Assembly: GCA_964456095.1 (NCBI GenBank)
Contig: CAYVZF010000038.1
Span: 1 to 14,105, forward strand
Origin: CANRPC01 sp964456095
Lineage (GTDB): Bacteria; Bacillota_I; Bacilli_A; RFN20; CAG-449
Direction: 5' to 3'
Length of the DNA: 14,105 nucleotides
Below are positions 1-7,131 of this stretch, in pieces. Within the stretch, counting starts at the first letter, position 1. Each line of letters begins with the position of its first letter. The notes under the pieces were generated by a model, which worked only from the letters and a program-made list of their open reading frames with translations, made no database searches and was not told where the DNA came from. The position numbers and the translations under genes were made by a program.

Positions 1-43
1 CTTATGAGATAACTATTAGAATTATTCTAAATTATTAGTTTAA

Positions 44-751
44 TTACAAATTATTTTTTTCATAATAATCGTTAAATTGATATGAATTAGTTGAATTAAA
101 ATATCCAAGTACTTTATCTAAGTTAACATTTTGTGTACTTTTAAATATATTTTTCTCTGTGAATTCATTATTTTTTAATAATTCATCTATTAACTTTTTT
201 ATAAAGATATACTCTTCACTTTTTACATCTTCTTTAATTTTAATTTTATTAAATAATATAAAATTATTAATATCTTTTTCTCTAACATAATATAAAGGAT
301 TAATTATTTCATATTCACTTCTTTTTGATATAGGAATAATTGTTTTAAACTTTCCTTCATATAGAATTGATTTTAATGTTGAAACAATAACATCATCATA
401 ATTATTAAAATCAATTATTTTATTATATGAATCATAATTAACATTTGATTCATCATCATATAATAAGTATTTAATATCAAGTAAGTTTAAGTTGTTAATT
501 AATTGATTATATTCTTCTAAAGAAAATTTATTTTTAATAACTATATAATCAATATCAAAATTAAAATCAGAATGAAATTTCAATATAGTAAAAGTACATG
601 CAAGTAAAAGAGTTTCTTTTTTATTTGATAAAAATAATACTAATTTATCATTTTCTTTTAATAAAGAGAACTCTTTTAATGATTTAATAAACCTTGACCA
701 GATAGAACATCTATAAGTTCTAGTTATACTTTGAATAACTTGATCATTCAT
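44..751 (-). CDS. TtcA-like PP-loop family protein with degenerate active site
   Basis: The 235-residue protein resembles the Gram-positive branch of the TtcA (tRNA 2-thiocytidine synthesis) PP-loop ATPase family. Matching stretches are the N-terminal IWSRFIKSLKE (residues 17-27), YDDVIVSTLKSILYEGK (118-134) and the INPLYYVREKDI segment (150-161). Family members have an SGGKDS ATP-pyrophosphatase loop; here residues 42-47 read SNKKET. I also see no CxxC pair, which the family uses to bind its iron-sulfur cluster, and the GHH before DDV is replaced. It is therefore probably not an active thiolase of this type; it may be decayed or repurposed. I chose the ATG at 751 because it lies in AATGAATGA, overlapping the stop of the upstream phosphorylase gene by 8 bases, which suggests translational coupling. 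In-frame starts at 769 (ATG) and 775 (TTG) are possible. The family assignment is from recognised motifs; loss of function is inference. Confidence 0.7.
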   Translation of the reverse strand: MNDQVIQSITRTYRCSIWSRFIKSLKEFSLLKENDKLVLFLSNKKETLLLACTFTILKFHSDFNFDIDYIVIKNKFSLEEYNQLINNLNLLDIKYLLYDDESNVNYDSYNKIIDFNNYDDVIVSTLKSILYEGKFKTIIPISKRSEYEIINPLYYVREKDINNFILFNKIKIKEDVKSEEYIFIKKLIDELLKNNEFTEKNIFKSTQNVNLDKVLGYFNSTNSYQFNDYYEKNNL

Positions 752-2054
752 TAAGAGAAATAACCTCATATACAATAGGGGTTTTGTCTACTTTTTCATT
801 TGTAATAATAAAGGAATTAATAACCTCATTAATTTCTTCATCAAATTTTTCGTTATTAGTGTGAATATACGCTAAAACATCATCTACTTCAACATAATCC
901 CCTACTTTTTTATTTAAAATAATACCTGAAGCATAATCAATTGAATCTTCTTTTGTTGCTCTTCCGGCACCTAAATGCATCGCGGCAACACCTATATCGA
1001 TCGCAGAAATCGATGATATATATCCTTTTTTATTTGATCTTATTTCTACAATATTTTTAGCAACATCAAATTTACTAGGATCATCAATATATGAAGTATC
1101 TCCACCTTGTGCTTTTATAAATTCTTTAAATTTATTAAATGCTTCTTTATTATTTAACTTTTCATTTAACATTTTTAAAGCTTCTTCTTTAGTTTTACAA
1201 ATATTTGCTTGCATTAAAATAATTGAAGCCGCCTCTAAACATAATTCTTTAAAATCACTAGGTCCTTTACCATTTAAAGTATCAATAGCTTCTTTAACTT
1301 CTAAAATATTACCTACTGCTAAACCTAAAGGTTGATTCATATCTGTTAATATTGCACGTGTATCTCTATTTAATGAATTACCAATTTCAACCATTGTTGT
1401 AGCTAATTTTCTTGCAGAGTTAATATCTTTCATGAATGCACCATTTCCAAATTTAACATCTAGTAAAATAGTATCACTACCAGAAGCTAATTTTTTTGAC
1501 ATAATAGATGATGCGATTAAAGGAATAGATTCAACAGTTCCAGTTACATCTCTTAATGCATATAATTTTTTATCTGCAGGAACTAAATCACCAGTTTGTC
1601 CAATAATTGATATACCGATATCATTAACTTGTTTAATAAATTTTTCTTTTGTTAACGAAATAGACATATTAGGAATTGATTCCAATTTATCTAAAGTACC
1701 ACCAGTAAACCCTAATCCTCTTCCTGACATTTTAGCAAGTTTTGCTCCACATGAGGCAACAAGCGGTCCTAAAACTAATGATGTTTTATCTCCTACTCCA
1801 CCTGTAGAATGTTTATCAACTTTTACTCCTTTAATTTCTGATAAATCAATAACATCTCCAGAATGCATCATAAGATGTGTTAAATTTGATGTTTCTTCTT
1901 TAGACATTCCATTAAAACATATAGCCATTAATAAAGCAGAAACTTGATAATCTGGTATATCACCTTTAACATATCCATTAATAAAAAAACTTAATTCCTC
2001 TAAGTTTAATTCTTCTTTCGCACGTTTTTTTAAAATTATATCTTGCATTCTCAT
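744..2054 (-). CDS. pdp: Pyrimidine-nucleoside phosphorylase (thymidine phosphorylase family)
   Basis: This cytosolic salvage enzyme splits uridine, thymidine or deoxyuridine with phosphate into the base and (deoxy)ribose-1-phosphate. At 436 residues it has the usual family length and the typical Gram-positive start MRMQDIILKKR. Clear motifs are KHSTGGVGDKTS (81-92, phosphate binding), the family signature SGRGLGFTGGTLDKLES (110-126), and ALRDVTGTVES followed by SSIMSKK (166-188), which holds the pyrimidine-binding Arg168, Ser183 and Lys187. The start at 2054 is supported by AAGGAG (2065-2070) ten bases upstream. The gene ends in TGA at normal length, so TGA is a stop here. It leads a two-gene unit with the TtcA-like gene. 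Homologues are also named deoA. The sequence alone does not settle whether it prefers uridine or thymidine, although the N-terminus looks like the broad-specificity Bacillus type. Confidence 0.96.
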   Translation of the reverse strand: MRMQDIILKKRAKEELNLEELSFFINGYVKGDIPDYQVSALLMAICFNGMSKEETSNLTHLMMHSGDVIDLSEIKGVKVDKHSTGGVGDKTSLVLGPLVASCGAKLAKMSGRGLGFTGGTLDKLESIPNMSISLTKEKFIKQVNDIGISIIGQTGDLVPADKKLYALRDVTGTVESIPLIASSIMSKKLASGSDTILLDVKFGNGAFMKDINSARKLATTMVEIGNSLNRDTRAILTDMNQPLGLAVGNILEVKEAIDTLNGKGPSDFKELCLEAASIILMQANICKTKEEALKMLNEKLNNKEAFNKFKEFIKAQGGDTSYIDDPSKFDVAKNIVEIRSNKKGYISSISAIDIGVAAMHLGAGRATKEDSIDYASGIILNKKVGDYVEVDDVLAYIHTNNEKFDEEINEVINSFIITNEKVDKTPIVYEVISLNE

Positions 2055-2064
2055 AATTTGTAAG

Positions 2065-2107
2065 CTCCTTATAAAGAAATTATATTACAATTTATTTACT
2101 TTTTAAA
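2065..2107 (-). promoter_or_regulatory. Promoter and ribosome binding site of the phosphorylase gene
   Basis: On the minus strand there is a -35-like TTTAAA (2102-2107), a 17-base spacer and a perfect -10 TATAAT (2079-2084), followed by AAGGAG (2065-2070) at ten bases from the ATG. The -35 lies directly beside the proposed -35 of the divergent methyltransferase promoter. Confidence 0.6.
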
Positions 2108-2123
2108 GACATTAATATATCAT
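2095..2123 (+). promoter_or_regulatory. Putative promoter of rsmF giving a near-leaderless transcript
   Basis: TTTACT (2095-2100), a 17-base spacer and TATCAT (2118-2123) match the sigma-A consensus at 4/6 and 5/6. Transcription would begin about seven bases after the -10, at or next to the ATG at 2131. This agrees with the absence of any Shine-Dalgarno sequence before that ATG. The boxes are weak in such A+T-rich DNA. Confidence 0.4.
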
Positions 2124-2130
2124 TAATCTT

Positions 2131-3572
2131 ATGAAAAAAGACTTTGAATTACATTTAGAAAGATATTTAGCTAAAGAAACAATTGAAGAAATTAAAAATG
2201 TAGAAAATGATATTTCTTTTAATGCTATATTATTTGATGAAGATAAAGTTAATATAAAGGAATTTATTAAAGATTATCCTTTATTAATTAGACATCCATT
2301 TGTTAATAATGCTTATATTTATAAAAAAGACACATATAGTTTTGGTAAAACATTAGATTTCGAAATTGGTAATTATTATATTTTAGAACCTTGTTCTTTA
2401 ATGGTTAATTATTTTTTAAAACCTAATGAAAATGATTTAGTTTTAGATTGTTGTGCTTCTCCTGGAGGTAAATCAATACATGCTTCTTTTATGATGAAAA
2501 ATAAAGGATTATTAATATCTAATGAATTAAATTATACAAGATGTTTNNNNNNNNNNNNNNNNNNNNNNNNNNNNNNNNNNNNNNNNNNNNNNNNNNNNNN
2601 NNNNNNNNNNNNNNNNNNNNNNNNNNNNNNNNNNNNNNNNNNNNNNTGATGAAAAATAAAGGATTATTAATATCTAATGAATTAAATTATACAAGATGTT
2701 TAACACTTTCAAGTAATGTTGAAAAATATGGTAGAAAAAATATAACTGTCACAAATATGGATATATTAAAATTCCCTAATTATTATAATAATATATTCGA
2801 TAAAATTATTTTAGATGCACCTTGTTCAGGTTCAGGTATGTTTAGAAAAGAAAATAAAATGGAAGATGATTGGACTTTAGAAAAAGTTAATAAATTATCT
2901 TTATTACAAAAACAAATTATTTTAAAAGCTTATTCATTATTAAAACCAGGTGGAACTATGATTTATTCTACATGTTCTTTTTCATATGAAGAAGATGAAG
3001 AAGTAATTGAATATTTATTAAATAATAGTAATGCTATATTAAATAATTTAGAAGAATCAAAATATTTTTATCGTTCTTCTTTAAAAGAAACAATACATTT
3101 ATTCCCTCATCTTTTTAATGGAGAAGGTCATTATATCGCATCTATTTCTAAACCGATAAGTGATGAAATAAATAAATTAAAAACAAGAAAAGAAGTTAAT
3201 GTTAAATTAGATTTTCCTACTTATGGTTATTTGTTTGAAGAAAACAATAATATTATATTAAATACACATAATTATGATTTAAAAGGGTTAAAAATAATAA
3301 GAAACGGATTAATTCTAGGAACTAATGATAAGAAATTAGGTTTTATACCTAATCATTCTTTATCTAGATGTAGTGACTATTTAAATACCTCTATTAAATT
3401 AACAAAAGAAGAAACTATATCTTATATTAAAGGTAATCCTATTAATAAAAGTGTTAGTAATGGTTACAAAGTTTTATCTTATAAAAATACTCCATTTGCT
3501 ATTAGCAAAGTGAGTAATAATATATTAAAAAATCATTATCCTAAAGGATTAAGAAAAAATATTGAAAAATAA
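2131..3572 (+). CDS. rsmF: RsmF-like 16S rRNA m5C methyltransferase (RsmB/NOP2 family), interrupted by an assembly gap
   Basis: This SAM-dependent RNA cytosine-C5 methyltransferase probably acts on 16S rRNA. Numbering after removal of the gap: SAM-binding LDCCASPGGKS (105-115), motif IV DAPCSGSGMFRK with Cys180 (177-188), and motif VI STCSFSYEEDEE with Cys230 (228-239), where the two family catalytic cysteines lie. The C-terminal half has the RsmF-type RNA-binding region ending in NHYPKGLR, as in Gram-positive homologues. As written, the two halves are in different frames around 100 N (2547-2646). The 55 bases before the gap (2492-2546) recur exactly after it (2647-2701), and deleting 2547-2701 leaves 1287 bases, exactly 428 codons plus stop, with the frame continuous through TRC-LTLSS. 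I therefore treat it as one intact gene. No Shine-Dalgarno precedes the ATG. The exact target nucleotide cannot be read from sequence. Confidence 0.88.
2492..2546 (+). repeat. First copy of a 55-base exact duplication at the contig end
   Basis: These 55 bases are identical to 2647-2701 on the other side of the 100-N run. The length suits a de Bruijn graph k-mer overlap, so this is one genomic sequence printed twice rather than a biological repeat. Confidence 0.93.
2547..2646. other. Assembly gap of exactly 100 N
   Basis: A run of exactly 100 N is the conventional placeholder for a scaffold gap of unknown size. Because both flanks carry the same 55 bases, and the coding frame closes when gap plus one copy are removed, the true missing length is most likely zero. 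Confidence 0.97.
2647..2701 (+). repeat. Second copy of the 55-base duplication after the gap
   Basis: Exact copy of 2492-2546. It encodes the same MKNKGLLISNELNYTRC segment of the methyltransferase, then continues into LTLSSNVEKYG. See the gap entry. Confidence 0.93.
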
Positions 3573-3612
3573 AATGGCTGAAATTAATTAAGAGTTAATC
3601 GCAGCCATTTTT
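3571..3612. terminator. Bidirectional intrinsic terminator between rsmF and operon A
   Basis: AAAATGGCTG (3571-3580) pairs perfectly over 10 bp with CAGCCATTTT (3602-3611). Inside, ATTAA (3583-3587) can pair with TTAAT (3595-3599). A T-run follows on the plus strand and a T-rich tract on the minus strand, so it can end both rsmF, whose TAA overlaps the stem edge, and the lipoprotein gene, whose stop is at 3614. Confidence 0.88.
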
Positions 3613-3613
3613 A

Positions 3614-3907
3614 TTAATGAATAATAATACTATTAAATACTATATTACTAATATCATCACTTCCAACATTATATTTATTACTGTTTATTAATTCAAAAGA
3701 AGATAATTCTGAATCATTTACCGAAAATAATGATTCATCTACATTTGAAATAAATATAGGAGAACTTTTCTCTTCTTCACTACTAATTTCTAAACTGACT
3801 ATATCATTTGAATTACTAGAAAGAACTTGAGAAGTAGATGAATCACCATTATCAGTACAACCAAGTAAACATATAACTAATAAGGGAATAAGAATTCTTT
3901 TTTTCAT
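3614..3907 (-). CDS. Small Ser-rich lipoprotein, last gene of operon A
   Basis: The 97-residue protein begins with a classic lipoprotein signal peptide: basic MKKR, a hydrophobic stretch and the lipobox LLGC, with Cys17 as the lipidated residue. The remainder is acidic and rich in Ser and Asn (for example SSEEEKSS) and shows no recognisable domain, so it resembles the linker that follows the anchor in larger lipoproteins. It starts only 3 bases after the stop of the secreted protein gene, and no Shine-Dalgarno is visible, so translation probably relies on ribosomes reinitiating from that gene. The terminator stem begins 2 bases after its stop, which makes it a compact gene rather than a fragment running into other DNA. 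The function is unknown; a surface partner of the upstream secreted protein is a guess from position. Confidence 0.72.
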   Translation of the reverse strand: MKKRILIPLLVICLLGCTDNGDSSTSQVLSSNSNDIVSLEISSEEEKSSPIFISNVDESLFSVNDSELSSFELINSNKYNVGSDDISNIVFNSIIIH

Positions 3908-3910
3908 ATT

Positions 3911-5632
3911 TTAGAAAATCGAATGTACATAAGTTGCATTATCTACTAAAATACCATCTACTAATATTTCGACAAAATATGTACTTACTGTATCACCATT
4001 TGAAGGAACATCAGTTAATAATAAATAGAAATAATATGAATTTTCAACTTCAGGAAGAGAAGAAGTACCATTTTTTTCTGTTAATGATTTATAAAGTGTA
4101 GTTATATTTGATGTACCAATACCAGTTTTATCTCCACATGTATAAGTTACACGGATTTGAATTTGTTTATCATAACTATCTAAATCAACATCTTCAATTC
4201 TACCAATAAATCTTAATGCAGTGTTATTATCACTATCTTTTCCTATTTGAGTTCCGTATAAAGAAACAACACCATTTTTTACTTCATCACTTTCAAATAC
4301 TTCTACTTCATAAATTTGAATACCATAATTAGAACTAGCACCTAAACAATTTATAATTACATATCTTCCTGAACAATCTGTTAATGTGAAAGAATCACTT
4401 GGATTAACTCCTCCAATAAATTCATATTCTTTTTCTCCTACTTTGTTAAACGAAGAAAAATCACCATCATAAGAAGATGTAATTTCAGTATCAGTAACAT
4501 ATACTTCAAACTTTGAAGGACATGCAGCTTCGAAATATGTTTTTATTTCAGACAAATTATAAGTAGCGCCTAAATCAATTACAAACCAAGGATTAGTTAC
4601 AAATTCATTATCTTCACTATTTCTTGCTCTATATCCTGAACCAGTATTACCATCAACAATATTATTTGTAGTACCAACATCAGGTGTATAATTATTAGGA
4701 ATAATTACTGTTTTATTTTTTGCAATATTAGCTTTTGTTTCAACAAATTCTGAAACATTATATGTATAACTTCCACTTACATTATAAATATTAGAATTAG
4801 AATAGTTATAACCTAATTTAGCAATCATTTGTACTTTAAATTTATATGTACCTTCACCACTTGGAGCACCAGCTTGAAATAGTAAAGAATTTTGCAAATT
4901 ATCTGCATATGTAAATTGATCACTTAACTTTTGAGTAAAATATCCATAATAATTATCGTTATCATCATAAACATAGAACTTTAACATATCGACTGGGTTT
5001 AAACTTTCTCCACCGTCATTAAATATTTCCCAAGCCCACCAAATTCTACCGCTTTCATCGACTTTAATACCATTTAAATAGTTGTCTAAAGCATTTTTAG
5101 AATAATATGATTCTATTCTTTGTTCTTCAAATGTTTCTTTATAAACTCTATCAACTTTCAAATATAAAGTACTAGAATTGTCGCTTGTCGAAATTGGATA
5201 ATAACCATCTGTTACTTCATCTCTTACTACAAACTTATATTCACCCGAAGTAGTGACACAAAATGCTCCATCATCAAAATGAGCAAACTCACCAGTTTTT
5301 TCACCATGATATTTATATTCATCTCCATCACTGTTTCTTAATGTAACTCTTGAACCAGCATCAGCATAAGTTAAGTTTAATGTAATAGTGTATTGATATT
5401 TTGTTTCATTTTCTAATTCATAAGTTGATCTTACTAATTTAGTAGAATCATTAAAAGACCATGCACCTACATCATTAATACAAGTTCCAAAGAAATGAAA
5501 TGTATCATCTTCAAAAGCAGTATCATCTACATATGTACTTTGAGCATTTACAACTTTTAAATTATTAAGACTATAACCCGCCAAAGCAATACAAGATAAA
5601 CTAAATAATGCTGTTAATAATTTTTTCTTCAT
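3911..5632 (-). CDS. Secreted multi-domain carbohydrate-binding protein (FN3-like and F5/8C/CBM32-like)
   Basis: The 573-residue protein has a signal peptide with probable cleavage after VVNA (residue 30). Residues 31-170 form a region I do not recognise. Residues 184-294 form a beta-rich FN3-like module (GRIWWAWEIF, then FKVQMIAK and SYTYNV). Residues 299-447 form an F5/8 type C (discoidin, CBM32-like) domain, seen from NIVDGNT, WFVIDLG and the closing YGIQIYEVEVF. Residues 455-573 are a C-terminal domain with ALRFIGRI that I cannot name. The FN3-like plus discoidin pair is closely related to residues 573-838 of the lipoprotein at 11298-13829. No catalytic domain, cell-wall anchor or transmembrane segment is visible, so it is probably released or held by partners and binds glycan. 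AGGAGG (5638-5643) lies five bases before the ATG and overlaps the stop of the small upstream gene. The link to beta-1,3-glucan is inference from the shared module and shared operator. Confidence 0.82.
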   Translation of the reverse strand: MKKKLLTALFSLSCIALAGYSLNNLKVVNAQSTYVDDTAFEDDTFHFFGTCINDVGAWSFNDSTKLVRSTYELENETKYQYTITLNLTYADAGSRVTLRNSDGDEYKYHGEKTGEFAHFDDGAFCVTTSGEYKFVVRDEVTDGYYPISTSDNSSTLYLKVDRVYKETFEEQRIESYYSKNALDNYLNGIKVDESGRIWWAWEIFNDGGESLNPVDMLKFYVYDDNDNYYGYFTQKLSDQFTYADNLQNSLLFQAGAPSGEGTYKFKVQMIAKLGYNYSNSNIYNVSGSYTYNVSEFVETKANIAKNKTVIIPNNYTPDVGTTNNIVDGNTGSGYRARNSEDNEFVTNPWFVIDLGATYNLSEIKTYFEAACPSKFEVYVTDTEITSSYDGDFSSFNKVGEKEYEFIGGVNPSDSFTLTDCSGRYVIINCLGASSNYGIQIYEVEVFESDEVKNGVVSLYGTQIGKDSDNNTALRFIGRIEDVDLDSYDKQIQIRVTYTCGDKTGIGTSNITTLYKSLTEKNGTSSLPEVENSYYFYLLLTDVPSNGDTVSTYFVEILVDGILVDNATYVHSIF

Positions 5633-5641
5633 AATAACCTC

Positions 5642-5788
5642 CTAATTAAAATCAAAGAAGTCATTAAATGATTCACCGAAGTTATTAACGTCATTATTCA
5701 TTACTTTATATAAAGGACTTTCTGTTAAAACATCGGAAACATTAATCACTTCAATCTCTAGATTAGGTTTGTAATATATTTTTTTCAT
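5642..5788 (-). CDS. 48-residue small protein, first gene of operon A
   Basis: A short frame reads MKKIYYKPNLEIEVINVSDV and continues through LTESPLYKVMNND to an Asn/Phe-rich end (NDFFDFN). A strong ribosome site GGGAGG (5795-5800) lies six bases before the ATG. Its TAG stop is embedded in the AGGAGG of the next gene, a typical coupled arrangement. The pattern MKK-x-Y-x-x-P-x-L-x-x-x-x-x-x-x-x-DV-x-T-x-S resembles small conserved hypothetical proteins common in gut Firmicutes; that resemblance is from memory and not searched. There is no signal peptide or membrane segment, and the function is unknown. Being first after the operator, it may be a regulatory or leader protein, or a modified-peptide precursor; none of these is shown. 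Confidence 0.65.
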   Translation of the reverse strand: MKKIYYKPNLEIEVINVSDVLTESPLYKVMNNDVNNFGESFNDFFDFN

Positions 5789-5800
5789 TTTAAACCTCCC

Positions 5801-5816
5801 AGGAAATCGATTTCCT
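5801..5816. promoter_or_regulatory. Perfect 16-bp palindromic operator of operon A
   Basis: AGGAAATCGATTTCCT is a perfect palindrome with a central CG, the usual shape of LacI-family operators. It lies just downstream of the proposed promoter and touches the GGGAGG ribosome site of the first gene. A near copy (12 of 14 core bases) sits at the same place in operon B (13867-13880). In RNA it could also fold as a 6-bp hairpin with a UCGA loop. The repressor is not in the window. Confidence 0.65.
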
Positions 5817-5830
5817 AAATTTATATTTTT

Positions 5831-5859
5831 ATTTTACTGATTTTTTTTAAATAATTCAA
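5831..5859 (-). promoter_or_regulatory. Putative sigma-A promoter of operon A
   Basis: On the minus strand, TTGAAT (5854-5859), a 17-base spacer and TAAAAT (5831-5836) match the consensus at 4/6 and 5/6. The predicted start near 5824 puts the palindrome at 5801-5816 about +8 to +23, a position suited to repression. An alternative -10 TATAAA (5820-5825) lacks a -35. Confidence 0.5.
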
Positions 5860-5860
5860 T

Positions 5861-5874
5861 AAAAAGCGCTTACA
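5861..5874. promoter_or_regulatory. cre-like catabolite control site of operon A
   Basis: AAAAAGCGCTTACA matches the CcpA cre consensus TGWAANCGNTNWCA at 12 of 14 positions, missing only the first TG. It lies immediately upstream of the proposed -35, from where CcpA could affect transcription in either direction. Confidence 0.55.
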
Positions 5875-5977
5875 TTTAAAAAAATTTACAATATTACACA
5901 AATTATACAAAAGCAAATAATTGCAAGCAAAATAATTAATACCTAAGAATAAACCATTTTTAGTTTAGAACATTTTT

Positions 5978-6036
5978 TTCACAATCTCGCTTTTTCATAT
6001 AAAATAATATATACTATTAATAAACAGAAAGAAGGT
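5978..6036 (+). promoter_or_regulatory. Putative promoter and ribosome site of the gene at 6044
   Basis: TTCACA (5978-5983), a 16-base spacer and TAAAAT (6000-6005) each match 5 of 6 consensus bases. TATACT at 6010-6015 is an alternative -10. AGAAGG lies eight bases before the ATG at 6044. Confidence 0.45.
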
Positions 6037-6043
6037 TTTATTT

Positions 6044-6910
6044 ATGTTTGGATACACAGGTCATATGATTACAGTATTCCCATATGAAAGGGCAAAACAC
6101 ACGCTTGTTTTAATTAATCGAGTTCGCACAGATTTTAACTTTACAACTGATATTTGCAAATGGATGACAATGCTTAAAAATATTACAGGCAAGAATAAGG
6201 ATATCAAAGGAGAAATTTCATTATTAACAAAAGATAAAAAACAATCAAAAAAACCTGAAAATGCAAAAATTATGAAGGTCACATTAACATACAAGAACAA
6301 ACAACAATATGAAATATATTTACAAGAAAATGAAATTGAAATTCGTGATGTTTGGTGGCCTGATGATAAATATGTTTTTATAAATAAAGATAAACTAACT
6401 ATAGATGTATATAATTGGCATCAATTCATTAATATGTTTTATGATCTTATAGAACCCCTATCAGAAATTTACGATTTCCATCCGGTAGAAGATGAACAAT
6501 ATCATCAAATATATGAAAAGTTTTTTGATAGTGCAATGGCCTTTAAAAAAGACATTGAAAGACGTTACAAAAACAACTATAGCATGGATGATTTCGTATA
6601 TGCTCTATCGCTTGTAACTTATAATTGTTCTCCTATGGGTGCATTATCAATCGTATGGACACCAACTTACCGCTGCTTTTCAAAAAAAAGTGATGCATAC
6701 ACTACAACATTGGAATTCATTGGACAAGATGCTAAATGGATAATCACTGATAAAAATGAAGTCTCTCATACTGCATTAGAGTGTCGTGTTGATGCTCTAC
6801 TAGCGTTGAAATTTCCACCATATTTAAAAGCTCATCCAGAATATGAATCTATAATCACTAATGCTTTGGATACCTTCAGGTATATTCTAGAAAATATGCC
6901 AGCATTTTAA
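6044..6910 (+). CDS. Hypothetical cytosolic protein of unknown function
   Basis: I do not recognise this 288-residue protein. It has no signal peptide and no membrane segment. Visible traits are a Lys-rich stretch (about residues 55-75), many aromatic residues (VWWPDD, YNWHQFINMFYD), and a C-terminal half with CSPMGALSIVWTPTYRCF and ALECRVDALLALKFPPYL. No nucleotide-binding or enzyme signature is evident. AGAAGG eight bases upstream supports the ATG at 6044. It is the only plus-strand gene between the two glucan-related operons, has its own promoter and terminator, and so is transcribed alone. Its base and codon use is visibly less A+T-skewed than its neighbours (it uses codons such as CGC, GAC, GCG and CTC). 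That suggests separate origin or different selection, but not decisively. Confidence 0.8.
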   Translation: MFGYTGHMITVFPYERAKHTLVLINRVRTDFNFTTDICKWMTMLKNITGKNKDIKGEISLLTKDKKQSKKPENAKIMKVTLTYKNKQQYEIYLQENEIEIRDVWWPDDKYVFINKDKLTIDVYNWHQFINMFYDLIEPLSEIYDFHPVEDEQYHQIYEKFFDSAMAFKKDIERRYKNNYSMDDFVYALSLVTYNCSPMGALSIVWTPTYRCFSKKSDAYTTTLEFIGQDAKWIITDKNEVSHTALECRVDALLALKFPPYLKAHPEYESIITNALDTFRYILENMPAF

Positions 6911-6931
6911 AAAAATGCACAATAGAAATCA

Positions 6932-6958
6932 CTAAGTCTTTAGCATAAGCTTACTTAG
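6932..6958 (+). repeat. Small inverted repeat after the unknown gene
   Basis: CTAAGT (6932-6937) can pair with ACTTAG (6953-6958), with palindromic AAGCTT in the loop. It lies just upstream of the terminator and may add to the 3' end structure of the transcript. The stem is weak. Confidence 0.35.
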
Positions 6959-6996
6959 AAAAAACTGTGTTTAAAATTTTTTTAGCACAGTTTTTT
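6959..6996. terminator. Bidirectional intrinsic terminator between the unknown gene and operon B
   Basis: AAAAAACTGTG (6959-6969) pairs perfectly over 11 bp with CACAGTTTTTT (6986-6996), giving a hairpin with a 16-base loop and a T-run on either strand. It ends the plus-strand gene at 6910. It is also the only good terminator for operon B, although it lies about 136 bases past that operon's last stop; nothing else is evident in 6997-7131. Confidence 0.85.
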
Positions 6997-7131
6997 ATTA
7001 CTAATTTTTTTCAAAAGAAAATCATTTTATAAATAAAATAATTCTTAGGTACATATTATTAAGTTCTATATTTAACAAGTATATTTTGATTAAATGTATT
7101 TGGTGATATAGTCTTTTTATTAGATTATTTT

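Noticed and set aside
11..40. Possible terminator after the TtcA-like gene (AACTA/TAGTT and TTAGAAT/ATTCTAA pairings)
   Set aside because: The pairings are short, almost purely A-T and expected by chance in such DNA; no firm T-run follows on the minus strand.
1432..1947. Long plus-strand open frame opposite the phosphorylase gene
   Set aside because: It is antisense to a clearly recognised enzyme gene, has no ribosome site and encodes no recognisable protein.
2541..3572. Separate gene starting inside the N run
   Set aside because: Its apparent start codon precedes unknown bases and is an artefact; the true product begins at 2131 once the false gap is removed.
2131..3572. rsmF as a frameshifted pseudogene
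   Set aside because: The frame difference is exactly explained by the 155 surplus bases (100 N plus 55 duplicated).
6061..6300. Minus-strand frame with a hydrophobic look inside the unknown gene
   Set aside because: It lies wholly antisense to a longer gene that has its own ribosome site, promoter and terminator.
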